Made by a program: the position numbers and the translations under genes
Assembly: GCF_013306565.1 (NCBI RefSeq)
Contig: NZ_PZPO01000004.1
Span: 558,001-622,000, forward strand
From: Hyphomicrobium sulfonivorans
GTDB lineage: Bacteria > Pseudomonadota > Alphaproteobacteria > Rhizobiales > Hyphomicrobiaceae
Reading direction: 5' to 3'
Length of the DNA stretch: 64,000 nucleotides
The notes under the pieces: generated by a model
What the model was told of the DNA's origin: nothing
The model's database searches: none
Seen by the model: only the letters and a program-made list of their open reading frames with translations
Shown: positions 46,371 through 55,374 of the stretch, in pieces
How positions within the stretch are numbered: position 1 is the stretch's first letter
Layout: each line of letters starts with the position of its first letter

Positions 46371-47126
46371 TCAGGCCCCGGAGCGGGCAGCGTCCATCAG
46401 CGCGCGCATGCGCGTCACCGAAGTATCGAGGCCGTCAAAGATGGCCTCGCCGATAAGGAAGTGCCCGATATTCAACTCGACCATCTCCGGCAGCGCTGCC
46501 ACCGCGCCCACCGTGTTATAGGTCAGCCCGTGCCCCGCATGCACCTCAAGCCCGGCGGCATGGGCCAGTCGGGCGGCTTCCGTGATGCGCTTCAATTCAT
46601 GCGCCACGGCGCCGGAATTTTCTTCCAGTGCCCGCTCGCAGTATGCCCCGGTATGCAGCTCAACGATGTCCGCGCCCATGCGGCTTGAGGCTTCGATCGC
46701 CGCAGCGTCCGGCTCGATGAACAGCGAAACGCGGATGCCCGCCTGCTTCAGCTCGCCGACCAGCCGTTCTAGCCGCGCGCCGCCGCCGACGACATCAAGG
46801 CCGCCCTCGGTGGTGCGCTCCTCGCGCCGCTCCGGCACGATGCAACAGGCGTTCGGACGGTGCTGCAAGGCAATGGCCAGCATTTCATCGGTCGCCGCCA
46901 TCTCCAGATTGAGCGGACGGGTCAGCTCCGCTTTCAGGCGCGCGATGTCCACGTCGCGGATGTGACGCCGGTCTTCGCGCAGGTGCGCCGTGATGCCATC
47001 GGCCCCGGCAGCGATCGCGATATTGGCCGCGTGCACTGGATCGGGATGCATACCACCGCGCGCGTTACGCACCGTTGCTACGTGATCGATGTTCACGCCA
47101 AGGCGCAGTTGGGCAGAGTTAGACAT
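46371..47126 (-). CDS. pdxJ: PdxJ: pyridoxine 5'-phosphate synthase
   Basis: 251 residues. Condenses 1-deoxy-D-xylulose 5-phosphate with 3-amino-1-hydroxyacetone 1-phosphate to form pyridoxine 5'-phosphate. The TIM barrel starts [19 protein letters not shown] and includes [52 protein letters not shown] and [11 protein letters not shown]. Length matches the family. It follows DUF2062 and rsh on the same strand, an arrangement common in alphaproteobacteria, where acpS-lepB-rnc usually follow; here they do not. Confidence 0.96.
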   Translation of the reverse strand: MSNSAQLRLGVNIDHVATVRNARGGMHPDPVHAANIAIAAGADGITAHLREDRRHIRDVDIARLKAELTRPLNLEMAATDEMLAIALQHRPNACCIVPERREERTTEGGLDVVGGGARLERLVGELKQAGIRVSLFIEPDAAAIEASSRMGADIVELHTGAYCERALEENSGAVAHELKRITEAARLAHAAGLEVHAGHGLTYNTVGAVAALPEMVELNIGHFLIGEAIFDGLDTSVTRMRALMDAARSGA

Positions 47127-47171
47127 GTGATGAAAACCGGGATGAAAAACTTGAAACTGCTTTCCTGAGCA

Positions 47172-47753
47172 TCATTCCGACGCTGCAGTGCCGCTAGCCA
47201 TATGGCGGGAGCGCCAGGCGCGCACCGAATTGCGCGAAACATAGTAGACGACCGCCGCCGTCAACAGGCCAATCGGCAGACTGCCCGCCAGCATCGGCCA
47301 CAGCAGCGGCCAGAACAGCGCGGCGGTGGCATCCAGCAACTGCGGCGACGGGTCGAGCAGCGCATTGCCCAGCAACTCGATGTTGCGCTGCACCGCAGCG
47401 GCATCGAACGCGCCTTCGAGCCCAACCATCTGCAGGCCCATCAGATAGGTCGAAACCCAGATAAACGGCCAGCTCAGCGGGTTGCCGATGAATGTTCCGA
47501 CAATCGCGGCGGGCACGCTGGCGCGGAGCACAAACGCCATCACGATGGCCATCAGCGTCTGGACACCCAGCAGCGGCGTGATCGAAACGAACGCGCCCAG
47601 CGCGCATCCCAGCGCGATCTCGTGAGCCGTAGCGCGCTGTTGCAGCATCCGCCGGATGGAATCGCGCGCACCCTGCAACCAGCCCCATTCCTTGAATGGC
47701 GCCAGCAGAGCGCCAAAGCGCTCCGTCAGGTTATGCGGGCGGGATTTCTCCAT
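47172..47753 (-). CDS. DUF2062 membrane protein
   Basis: 193 residues. The hydrophobic family core is ALGCALGAFVSITPLLGVQT, AIVMAFVLRASVPAAIVGTF and GNPLSWPFIWVSTYLMG. The C-terminal helix LLTAAVVYYVSRNSV precedes a basic tail. The family occurs next to rsh/pdxJ in many alphaproteobacteria but has no known activity. It lies 75 bp downstream of rsh and 45 bp upstream of pdxJ; the three are probably co-transcribed. Confidence 0.9.
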   Translation of the reverse strand: MEKSRPHNLTERFGALLAPFKEWGWLQGARDSIRRMLQQRATAHEIALGCALGAFVSITPLLGVQTLMAIVMAFVLRASVPAAIVGTFIGNPLSWPFIWVSTYLMGLQMVGLEGAFDAAAVQRNIELLGNALLDPSPQLLDATAALFWPLLWPMLAGSLPIGLLTAAVVYYVSRNSVRAWRSRHMASGTAASE

Positions 47754-47828
47754 ACCTAAAATGCTACTCCAATCCCGGCAGGGACGTCCGGCCGAGCTTC
47801 ATACCCATCCGCCTGCCAGATTCTGGTA

Positions 47829-50093
47829 TCAATCGAATACCCGTTCAACCTTGTTGACCACTGCTTTCTCGCGAAGCCCCGCGATGATGTGGTTCAAATG
47901 CACCAGATCGAGCACTTCAAGTTCGATCCGCATCTCGGTGAAGTCGGAAGCCCGCCGCACCATGCGCACGTTGTCGATGTTGCCGCCGGCCTCTCCTATT
48001 ACTTTGGAAATCTGCGCCAAAGTTCCAGGTTCGTTCAATGCGGTAACGCTGATGCGGGCCGGAAACCGTTGCGGCGTATCGGGATCGACGTCCCAGGTCA
48101 CATCGATCCAGCCTTCATGCTCGTAGTCACGCAAATGCGGCGAATGGATCTGGAAGATGCGAATGCCCTCGCCCGGAATCATCACGCCGACGATGCGGTC
48201 GCCCGGCACGGCGCCGCCCGGCTCGAACGTCACCGGCAGGTCATCGCGCACGCCGCGAATGGCAAGGCCACTGCTGGCCCCGGCGACACTCTCGCCGTTC
48301 TCGTCGCCACCTTCGCGGAATTTCAGGCTCATCACCCGGTCGATGTTGAACCAGCCCTCCTGGCCGCTCGCACGACCGAAGCGCCGGGTGCGCCGGTAGC
48401 CTTCCTGCTTGTTGGCCGCCTGCTCCAGCGCTTCGGGGATGGCCGCCTTCAGCACGTTCTCGATATCGAGTTCGTCGCGCCCAACCGCAGCCAGCACGTC
48501 GTCCGCCGATTTGTAGCCCAGCCGCGGCAGCGCCTTTTTCAGCACGTCGTCGGTCAGCTCCTCGCCGAGGCGATCGAACTGTGCCGCGATCAGTCGACGG
48601 CCAAGCTCGGAATACTGACGCCGCACCGCATCGCGCGCAGCACGCCGGATCGCCGACCGGGCGCGTCCCGTAACAACCAGATTTTCCCAGGCCACCGGCG
48701 GCGTGTGATTCTTCGCCGTTTCGATCTCGACCTCGTCGCCGTTGCGCAACGTGCTGTCGATGGGAACGCGGCGACCATTGACGAATGCGCCCACCGCCGC
48801 GTTGCCAACGTCGGTGTGCACCGCATAGGCAAAGTCGAGCGGCGTCGCCCCGCGCGGCAGCGCGATAAGCCTGCCCTTCGGCGAAAAGCAGAATACCTGA
48901 TCCTGAAACAGCTCGAGCTTGGTGTGCTCCAGGAATTCTTCCGAATTGGAGCCTTCCAATAGCGTTTCGACCAGCCGACGCAGCCACACATAGGGGCCGC
49001 TGTCGCGCTGGAATTCATCCGACGACTGAACCTGCGACTGGGCCTGCCCGTTGAGCCGCGCCGCATCCTTGTAGATCGCATGCGCCGCCACACCGTATTC
49101 GGCGATCTCATGCATCATGCGGCTGCGGATCTGCAGCTCGACGCGCTGATGGCGGGGGCCGACAATCGTCGTGTGGATCGACTGATAGTTGTTCTGCTTC
49201 GGCGTCGAGATGTAGTCCTTGAAGCGCCCCGGCACCGTGCGCCAGGTCGTGTGCGCGACACCCAGCACACGATAGCAGTCATCGATCGACTTGGTGATGA
49301 CGCGGAAGGCGTAGATGTCGGACAGCTGCTCCAGGCTGATCTGCTTGTTCGCCATCTTGCGCCAGATGGCATAGGGCTTCTTTTCGCGCCCCGAAACCTC
49401 GGCATCGATCCCGACCTCGGCCAGCTTCGCGGCCAGCGCGGCGCGGATCTCCTCGACGAGGTTCTGGTTGGTCTTGCGCAGCTCGGCCAGCTTGGCAGTC
49501 ACCGCCGCATAGGCATCCGGATGCAGCCAGCGGAACGCGTGATCTTCAAGTTCTTCGCGTACCTGCTCCATGCCCATGCGGGCCGCCAGCGGAGCATAAA
49601 TATCGAGCGTTTCTTCCGAAATGCGTTTGCGCGATTCCGGCTTCATGTATTCCATCGTGCGCATGTTGTGCACACGGTCCGCCAGCTTCACCAGCAGCAC
49701 CCGGATATCGCTGGAGATGGCAACCAGCAGCTTGCGGAAGTTCTCCGCCTGCTCGGCCTTCTTGGTCACCAGATCGAGGCGCCGGATCTTGGTCAGCCCG
49801 TCCACCAGGCGGCCAATCTCGGGGCCGAACAACTGGTCGATCTCCGCCCGCGTAACCGGGGTGTCCTCGATGACGTCGTGCAGCAGAGCCGTGACGATGG
49901 TGGCGTCGTCAAGCTTCAGGTCGGTGAGGATCGCGGCAACTTCCAGCGGGTGCGAAAAATAAGGATCGCCCGACGCGCGCTTCTGGTTGCCGTGCGCCTT
50001 CATGGCGTAAACATAGGCGCGATTGAGTAGCGCCTCGTCCGCCTTCGGATCGTAGCTGAGAACCCGCTCGACGAGTTCGTACTGCCGCATCAT
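47829..50093 (-). CDS. rsh: Rsh: bifunctional (p)ppGpp synthetase/hydrolase
   Basis: 754 residues. HD hydrolase domain (about 25-180) with HPLEVAAILTDLKLDDATI, the intact catalytic pair LLHDVIEDT, and the substrate loop TKIRRLD. Synthetase domain (about 240-350) with YAIWRKMANKQISLEQLSDI. TGS domain (about 390-450) starts FSPKGRLIALPRGATPLDFA. The ACT domain at the end (about 675-754) has SVTALNEPGTLAQISKVI. Both catalytic halves look intact, as in alphaproteobacterial single Rsh proteins. It lies 103 bp downstream of rpoZ on the same strand. Confidence 0.96.
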   Translation of the reverse strand: MMRQYELVERVLSYDPKADEALLNRAYVYAMKAHGNQKRASGDPYFSHPLEVAAILTDLKLDDATIVTALLHDVIEDTPVTRAEIDQLFGPEIGRLVDGLTKIRRLDLVTKKAEQAENFRKLLVAISSDIRVLLVKLADRVHNMRTMEYMKPESRKRISEETLDIYAPLAARMGMEQVREELEDHAFRWLHPDAYAAVTAKLAELRKTNQNLVEEIRAALAAKLAEVGIDAEVSGREKKPYAIWRKMANKQISLEQLSDIYAFRVITKSIDDCYRVLGVAHTTWRTVPGRFKDYISTPKQNNYQSIHTTIVGPRHQRVELQIRSRMMHEIAEYGVAAHAIYKDAARLNGQAQSQVQSSDEFQRDSGPYVWLRRLVETLLEGSNSEEFLEHTKLELFQDQVFCFSPKGRLIALPRGATPLDFAYAVHTDVGNAAVGAFVNGRRVPIDSTLRNGDEVEIETAKNHTPPVAWENLVVTGRARSAIRRAARDAVRRQYSELGRRLIAAQFDRLGEELTDDVLKKALPRLGYKSADDVLAAVGRDELDIENVLKAAIPEALEQAANKQEGYRRTRRFGRASGQEGWFNIDRVMSLKFREGGDENGESVAGASSGLAIRGVRDDLPVTFEPGGAVPGDRIVGVMIPGEGIRIFQIHSPHLRDYEHEGWIDVTWDVDPDTPQRFPARISVTALNEPGTLAQISKVIGEAGGNIDNVRMVRRASDFTEMRIELEVLDLVHLNHIIAGLREKAVVNKVERVFD

Positions 50094-50196
50094 GGCCGCG
50101 GTTTCCTTGGAAGCCGCTGCCAGAACCTGCTCCCGCAGCGGATGTCAAAACCGCTGCAGGCGCCGTTCTAAATGTTCAACGGCTGGGCTTGAATGC

Positions 50197-50631
50197 TCAG
50201 CGACCGCGTTCGCGCGGGGCACCGGTGGGGCCGGTGTTGGCTGACGGCTCGGTCGGCGTCATGCTCTCAAGGCCACGCAGAAGCTGCTCTTCGGTCATCA
50301 CGTCGACAACCGTGTCGCTGGACTGGTCATCGCGGCCAAGAATCGGGCTGCTGCGGCGATCCGGCGGCAGAAGCGGCGCGGCGACGGCTTCAGGCTCATC
50401 AACCTCGACGTTCTTCTGGATCGAGTGGATCAGCGACTCGCGCATATCCTCAGTCGGGATCGTCCGCTCGGCGATCTCGCGGAGCGCAATAACGGGGTTC
50501 TTGTCGGCGTTGACTGGAACCGTGACCGCGCTGCCTTCCGCAATGGAGCGTGCGCGATGGGCCGCCAGCAGAACCAGCTCAAAGCGGTTCGGGACCTTAT
50601 CGACGCAATCTTCAACGGTAACGCGCGCCAT
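50197..50631 (-). CDS. rpoZ: RpoZ: RNA polymerase omega subunit
   Basis: 144 residues from the ATG preceded by AGGGG at eight bases; a GTG three codons upstream is possible. N-terminal omega fold [20 protein letters not shown], followed by [20 protein letters not shown] and a long acidic, Pro-rich C-terminal extension (about 75-144), which is typical of alphaproteobacterial omega. Functions in polymerase assembly and ppGpp response. First gene of the rpoZ-rsh block. Confidence 0.95.
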   Translation of the reverse strand: MARVTVEDCVDKVPNRFELVLLAAHRARSIAEGSAVTVPVNADKNPVIALREIAERTIPTEDMRESLIHSIQKNVEVDEPEAVAAPLLPPDRRSSPILGRDDQSSDTVVDVMTEEQLLRGLESMTPTEPSANTGPTGAPRERGR

Positions 50632-51059
50632 CAGCGACACCCCTTTTTGCGATTATCTCGGACGGTACAAAAGCGCACCCGTTCCGCCGCAAGGCAGAAC
50701 GCGCACTTTTGGACACTTCTAGTTGCATGAAAGATGCTGCAACGCAAGCTGCGAAGAAGCATTGGTGATGCTTCAATCTCTTGCTATGTCATTAATACGG
50801 TCGCTATGTGCGACAAGTTAAACTATGCCATTGAACGACCCCGTGCTCGGATCGATATCAATTTACTGCTGCTAAGTCTCTGAGATTTCTGGTGCTTCAC
50901 ATTGCCGCCAGATATGAAGACAATATAATGTTTTGCCAGCGATCGAAGATGATAAGAAACCGACAATTGGTAAGCGGCTCCTATTCAGAGCGACGCTTCC
51001 ATTCCAAATACATCTACTGCGAATGTGCTTGCCGGCACTAGCGGCCTAAGGGTGAACGA
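50632..51059. promoter_or_regulatory. Divergent region between rpoZ and the NYN gene
   Basis: 428 bp, more A+T-rich than average (50760-51000), with no supported gene. A 7-bp hairpin GAAGCAT-TGGTG-ATGCTTC lies at 50756-50774. It should contain promoters for rpoZ (minus) and the NYN gene (plus). Confidence 0.4.
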
Positions 51060-51704
51060 ATGCATTTCTATCAATCCGAACGCATCGCCCTGTTTATCGA
51101 CGGTGCCAATCTCTACGCGACAGCCAAGTCGCTAGGGTTCGATATCGACTACAAGCGTCTGCTAGGCCTGTTCCGACAGAAGGGTCAGCTCGTCAGGGCC
51201 CTTTACTATACGGCGCTGGCCGAAGATCAGGAATATTCATCCATCCGTCCGTTGATCGACTGGCTCGATTACAACGGCTTCACGATGGTGACCAAGCCCA
51301 CCAAGGAATTCACCGACGCCGCCGGTCGCCGCAAGGTGAAGGGCAACATGGACATCGAGCTCACGGTCGACGCCATGCGTCTGGCCACTTCGCTCGATCA
51401 CATCGTGATCTTCTCCGGCGATGGTGACTTCCGCAGCCTCGTTGGCGCGCTCCAGCAGATGGGCAAGCGCGTGTCCGTGGTGTCGACGCTGCAGACGCAG
51501 CCGCCGATGGTCGCCGATGAGTTGCGCCGTCAAGCCGATCAGTTCGTCGATCTGGCCGATCTCGAGCAGCAGATCTGCCGCGATCCCTCCACCCGCGTCG
51601 GTCGCGAAGACAACCGTCGTTCGGGCTTTGGCGGTCGCGCGCCGTCGTATTCTCGCGATCAGGCGGCCTATGAAGACAACGACGATCTGCCGGAAGAAGT
51701 CTGA
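51060..51704 (+). CDS. NYN-domain (LabA/DUF88-like) putative ribonuclease
   Basis: 214 residues. A PIN-like fold with the conserved acidic residues FIDGANLYATAKSLG, VKGNMDIELTVDAM and FSGDGDFRSLVGALQQMGK, that is, three clusters of Asp as in NYN nucleases. The C-terminal 50 residues are charged and Ser/Tyr/Arg-rich, probably disordered and possibly RNA-binding. The start lies after AGGG. The uracil-DNA glycosylase gene begins 12 bp after its stop, so the two are co-transcribed. The RNA target is unknown. Confidence 0.9.
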   Translation: MHFYQSERIALFIDGANLYATAKSLGFDIDYKRLLGLFRQKGQLVRALYYTALAEDQEYSSIRPLIDWLDYNGFTMVTKPTKEFTDAAGRRKVKGNMDIELTVDAMRLATSLDHIVIFSGDGDFRSLVGALQQMGKRVSVVSTLQTQPPMVADELRRQADQFVDLADLEQQICRDPSTRVGREDNRRSGFGGRAPSYSRDQAAYEDNDDLPEEV

Positions 51705-51716
51705 TAGGCTTCCGGT

Positions 51717-52418
51717 ATGATGGACGCGGAAGCGGCTCAATTCGCGCCTGAGGCGCCGAAGCTGTGCGGCCTGTGCCCGCGCCTCGTTGCCTACCGCGAC
51801 GAAAATCGCCTCAAGGCGCCCGATTGGTATAACGGGGCTGTTCCATCCTTCGGGGATGAAACGGCCCCTTTGCTTATCGTTGGCCTCGCGCCGGGCGTTC
51901 AGGGCGCCAACCGCACCGGGCGTCCCTTCACCGGCGATTATGCCGGCGATCTGCTTTATTCGACGCTGCTGCAGTTCGGCTTCGCTAAAGGCAAATTCGA
52001 TGCCCGCCCCGATGACGGCCTCAAGCTCGTCGGCTGCATGATCACCAATGCGGTGCGCTGTGTGCCGCCGCAGAACAAGCCTACGCCGAACGAAATCGCC
52101 ACCTGTTGCGATTACCTGCGCGCCCGCATGGCCGCACTGCCAAACCTGCACGCCATCGTTGCCCTCGGGCGCATCGCCCATGACAGCGTGCTGTCCGCAT
52201 TCTCATGCCGCAAGGCGTTGTTTCCCTTTGCGCATGGCGCGCAGCACGACATCGCAGCCGGCGTGCGGCTGTTCGATAGCTTCCATTGCTCGCGCTATAA
52301 TACGAACACGCGCCGGCTGACGCCTGAGATGTTCCACGACGTTTTCACGGCGGTGCGAGCGCACATAGACGGTCACCCCAGCGCGAAGCCCGTTCGATCC
52401 GGACGGCAGCGCTCCTGA
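51717..52418 (+). CDS. Family 4/5-type uracil-DNA glycosylase with [4Fe-4S] cluster
   Basis: 233 residues. Removes uracil (or other lesions) from DNA. Cluster-binding cysteines begin in LCGLCPRL; motif A is LIVGLAPGVQGANRTGRPF, where Ala replaces the Glu/Asp of UNG-type enzymes, favouring the family-5 (UdgB-like) class. Motif B is FHCSRYN with the catalytic His. MITNAVRCVPPQNKP carries another Cys of the cluster. A Met two codons later is an equal start candidate. Paired with the NYN gene; a copy of the CTAGAG repeat lies downstream. Confidence 0.9.
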   Translation: MMDAEAAQFAPEAPKLCGLCPRLVAYRDENRLKAPDWYNGAVPSFGDETAPLLIVGLAPGVQGANRTGRPFTGDYAGDLLYSTLLQFGFAKGKFDARPDDGLKLVGCMITNAVRCVPPQNKPTPNEIATCCDYLRARMAALPNLHAIVALGRIAHDSVLSAFSCRKALFPFAHGAQHDIAAGVRLFDSFHCSRYNTNTRRLTPEMFHDVFTAVRAHIDGHPSAKPVRSGRQRS

Positions 52419-52436
52419 GCCTGAGCCGGATGCTCC

Positions 52437-52543
52437 TCCTAGGGAATTTTCCGGCGAAGTGGAGCCAGGTTTTGTCGCAAGAAAGTGCGATCAATCAAAA
52501 GACGAGAGCGTGCGATCCGATGGAATCAGATCGAACACTCTAG
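52437..52543. repeat. CTAGAG-bounded intergenic repeat, copy 2 (diverged)
   Basis: About 107 bp, alignable with copy 1 along its length: TTCCGG-GAAGTGG, AGGTTTTGTCGCAAGAA, CGATCAATCAAAA, then the hairpin-forming right half ending CACTCTAG. The right end provides, on the minus strand, the TAG stop of the peroxiredoxin-like gene (52540-52542). In copy 1 the left end provides the epmA stop. Confidence 0.75.
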
Positions 52544-53106
52544 CCCGCGTCGAGAACGCGGCGCTTCTCATCCAGCCAGTCGAGAATTTCGCGCGCATGC
52601 TCGCCGGGGCGCTCAACCGGATAGAACGTATGCGCGATGATGCCGTCGCGGATGAATAGCGTCAGGCGGCGCAGGTACAGCTCATTGCCAGCCTGAAACG
52701 TCGGCAGCGCCAGTGCGCGCTGGAACGCGAACATCTCATCGCTCAAGAGCTGAAACGGCACCGCCAGCCGCGCAGCCAGCTCCTGCTGGTGTTCGTCGGA
52801 TTGGGTGCTGACGCCGAACACTTCGATCTTCTGGCTGCGGAACCTCAGGTAATGGTCGCGGAAGCCCTCGGTCTCCGGCGTTGAACCATGGGCGCCTGGA
52901 ATGTCATCCCAGCCCGGCGGATCGGAAACCCCAGGACGGCCGGTCCACGGATACACGTAGACAGCAGCAGCCCCGCGCCGCTTTGCCAGGTTCACGCCCT
53001 CACCGCGATGGGAAAGCAGCGTTATGTCCGGCAACTCGATTCCGGCAACGAGGTGGCGCACGGCACCGTCATCACCGATCCCCGTTCCGCTATCAGCATC
53101 ACTCAT
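52540..53106 (-). CDS. Cysteine-free peroxiredoxin-like protein (AhpC/TSA fold)
   Basis: 188 residues from the ATG that overlaps the upstream stop by 4 bp. Aligns with the preceding peroxiredoxin throughout: YVYPWTGRPGVSDPPGWDDI versus YIYPMTAKPGVALPDGWDDI, and both have FGVSTQ/FGLSTQ. The catalytic segment reads GAHGSTPETEGFRDHY, where the peroxidatic Cys is Ser and the resolving Cys is Glu; the protein has no Cys at all. It is therefore not expected to reduce peroxides by thiol chemistry. It may be a regulatory or scaffold partner of the first protein. The stop lies in the repeat element. Confidence 0.85.
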   Translation of the reverse strand: MSDADSGTGIGDDGAVRHLVAGIELPDITLLSHRGEGVNLAKRRGAAAVYVYPWTGRPGVSDPPGWDDIPGAHGSTPETEGFRDHYLRFRSQKIEVFGVSTQSDEHQQELAARLAVPFQLLSDEMFAFQRALALPTFQAGNELYLRRLTLFIRDGIIAHTFYPVERPGEHAREILDWLDEKRRVLDAG

Positions 53107-53684
53107 GTTCGATGTACTTTCAGCCATTCCAACACTTCAGCAGCATTCCGATCGGGCGGCCAGACCGGATAGAATACGTGTTCAACGCGCCCATCGAAAA
53201 TGATCAACGTCATACGGCGCAACAGCACCGCGTCGGCCACGGTCATGCTTGGCAGGCCCATGGCGGCCGCAAACCTGAGGTCCGCATCCGACAGCAGCGC
53301 AAACGGGAGATGCAGCCTGTTTGCTGCTTCGCGTTGATCGTCTGGCGTTTGCGTCGAAAGCCCAAACACCTGCGCCGCGCCAGCGTGCAGCAATTCCGCG
53401 TGATGATCCCTGAACGCACAGGACTGGGGCGTGCAACCGCGCGCGCCAGGAATATCATCCCAGCCATCGGGCAACGCGACGCCGGGTTTTGCCGTCATCG
53501 GATAGATGTAGAGGACCGTCCGGCCGGTCAGGCTCGCCAGCGAAACCGCTGAACCATCGGTAGCCGCCAACGCAATGTCCGCGACGGTGGCGCCGCGAAG
53601 ATGACCGGCGGCGCCATCGTTCTCCGGGCGCGGCAGGCGCGACCAGTCGACATTCTGCAGCTCGTGCACACCGGGGCCGGACAT
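53103..53684 (-). CDS. Peroxiredoxin (PrxQ/AhpC-TSA type) with two-Cys active site
   Basis: 193 residues. Thioredoxin-fold peroxidase. The active-site segment GARGCTPQSCAFRDHH has the peroxidatic Cys in the CTP turn and a resolving Cys five residues on, as in PrxQ. The fold continues with VFGLSTQTPDD, LPFALLSDADLRFAAAMGLP and LIIFDGRVEHVFYPVWPPDR. The PrxQ-like P-G-C/T turn is changed to G-C-T. It is expected to detoxify H2O2 or organic peroxides in the cytoplasm with thioredoxin. First gene of a coupled pair with the Cys-less paralogue. Confidence 0.9.
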   Translation of the reverse strand: MSGPGVHELQNVDWSRLPRPENDGAAGHLRGATVADIALAATDGSAVSLASLTGRTVLYIYPMTAKPGVALPDGWDDIPGARGCTPQSCAFRDHHAELLHAGAAQVFGLSTQTPDDQREAANRLHLPFALLSDADLRFAAAMGLPSMTVADAVLLRRMTLIIFDGRVEHVFYPVWPPDRNAAEVLEWLKVHRT

Positions 53685-53687
53685 CGA

Positions 53688-54164
53688 TCACCCCTTGTCG
53701 CGCATGATCCGCTGCTTTTCGCGATCCCAGTCGCGCTTCTTCGCCGTCTCGCGCTTGTCGTGCAGCTTCTTGCCTTCCGCCAGCGCGATCTTCAGCTTGG
53801 CGCGGCCGCGATCGTTGAAATAGAGCTCCAGCGGGATCATCGTCATGCCGCGCCGCTCAATCGCGATTGCCAGCTTATGGATTTCCTTGGCGTGCATGAG
53901 CAGCTTGCGCTTGCGCCGCGGCTCGTGCTGGTAAAACGGCCCAGCACCCTTGTACTCGGGGATGTACGAGTTGATCAGCCACACGCCGCCATCCTCAATC
54001 GAGGCATAGCTCTCGGCGATGTTCGCCTGGCCCTTGCGCAGCGACTTCACCTCGGTGCCCAGCAACTGCAGGCCCGCTTCCAGCGTCTCGTTGAGGAAGA
54101 ACTCGTGACGGGCCTGCCGATTTTCGGCAACGATGCGGCGGCCGTCCTTTTCCTTGGCCGCCAT
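53688..54164 (-). CDS. smpB: SmpB: tmRNA-binding protein
   Basis: 158 residues. Binds tmRNA to rescue stalled ribosomes. Beta-barrel core [20 protein letters not shown] and [20 protein letters not shown], with the C-terminal tail [18 protein letters not shown] that forms a helix in the mRNA channel. Length is normal. It lies 3 bp upstream of the first peroxiredoxin gene on the same strand and 81 bp downstream of dapA. No tmRNA gene is visible in this window. Confidence 0.96.
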   Translation of the reverse strand: MAAKEKDGRRIVAENRQARHEFFLNETLEAGLQLLGTEVKSLRKGQANIAESYASIEDGGVWLINSYIPEYKGAGPFYQHEPRRKRKLLMHAKEIHKLAIAIERRGMTMIPLELYFNDRGRAKLKIALAEGKKLHDKRETAKKRDWDREKQRIMRDKG

Positions 54165-54245
54165 GGCCGCTGTCCTTCTCGATTGAACGGGGCCGGCCGC
54201 GCATCATGCGTGCCGCCGCCCCGCTGCATATTGTTGTTCTGTCAG

Positions 54246-55136
54246 TTATTCAGCCGCGCGGGCCTGAACAAGACCGACCTGCGCCAGCGCCGCATCGACG
54301 ATGCGCTTGGAAGCTTCCGAAATCGGCACCAGCGGCAACCGCGTATCCGGCTCGCAAAGACCAAGACGGTAAGCGGCATATTTCACCGGCCCCGGATTGG
54401 CTTCGCAGAACATGGCGTCGAACAGCGGCATCAGGCGATCCTGAATCTCCAGCGCCTTCTTGAAGTCGCCAGCAAGACACGCATTCTGCAGCTCCGAGCA
54501 CAGACGCGGTGCCACGTTGGACGCCACCGAGATGCAGCCAACGCCGCCGTGCGCGACAAAGCCCAGCGCGGTTGCGTCTTCACCCGAAAGCTGGATGAAG
54601 TCACGGCCCAACGCCACCCGCTGCTGCGCCGGACGGGCCAGATTGGCGGTTGCATCCTTCAGGCCGACAACGTTCTTCAGCTCATAGCACCGGGCCATCG
54701 TCTCGATGCTCATATCGACGACTGAACGGCCTGGAATGTTGTAGATGAAGATCGGAATGTCGATGGCGTCGTTGATCGCCTTGAAGTGCTGATAGAGCCC
54801 TTCCTGCGTCGGCTTGTTATAATACGGCGTCACCACCAGCACCGCATCGGCACCGGCCTGCTGGGCATGCTTGGCGAAATCCACCGCCTCGCTGGTCGCG
54901 TTCGAGCCCGCGCCCGCCATCACCGGCACACGCTTTTTGGCCGCCGCGATCGTCACCTCGACAACCCGTTTATGCTCATCGTGCGACAGCGTCGGGCTTT
55001 CGCCCGTCGTGCCGACCGGAACCAAACCGTGCGTGCCTTCGCTGATCTGCCAGTCAACGAAGCGGGCAAGCGCCGCCTCATCCACCTGCCCGTTCTTGAA
55101 CGGTGTGATCAGCGCGGTGAAAGATCCCTTGAACAT
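54246..55136 (-). CDS. dapA: DapA: 4-hydroxy-tetrahydrodipicolinate synthase
   Basis: 296 residues from the ATG giving the usual [13 protein letters not shown]; the frame extends 91 codons further but is not credible. Catalyses pyruvate plus aspartate semialdehyde condensation in lysine/diaminopimelate synthesis. Schiff-base Lys in [15 protein letters not shown], substrate motifs [23 protein letters not shown] and YYNKPTQEG. It is read before smpB on the minus strand and divergently from the lytic transglycosylase gene. Confidence 0.97.
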   Translation of the reverse strand: MFKGSFTALITPFKNGQVDEAALARFVDWQISEGTHGLVPVGTTGESPTLSHDEHKRVVEVTIAAAKKRVPVMAGAGSNATSEAVDFAKHAQQAGADAVLVVTPYYNKPTQEGLYQHFKAINDAIDIPIFIYNIPGRSVVDMSIETMARCYELKNVVGLKDATANLARPAQQRVALGRDFIQLSGEDATALGFVAHGGVGCISVASNVAPRLCSELQNACLAGDFKKALEIQDRLMPLFDAMFCEANPGPVKYAAYRLGLCEPDTRLPLVPISEASKRIVDAALAQVGLVQARAAE

Positions 55137-55374
55137 GTCCCCGATACCTTGCGAGCTGAGAAGCCCATTCTTACGCGGTCTAAAAACCGAATGTGAGAGG
55201 AAAAAATACCTTAACGCCTTGCTATCGCCCAACAGGACAGCATGCTCAGCGCCTTGTCCCTTGGTGGGGGAGTTGGTATTTTTAATGGCGCGTTGGTGAT
55301 GGTGGAGTCGCAGCGCCCTGTCGAGCGGGACATTAGGGCCTTGCCATGGGGCCTGCAACCCGGACGGGCCCGCA

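Noticed and set aside
52437-52543. Reading copy 2 of the repeat as a terminator
   Set aside because: The stem pairs imperfectly, no U-tract follows, and the sequence matches the copy at 16315 along its whole length, so a repeat is the simpler account.
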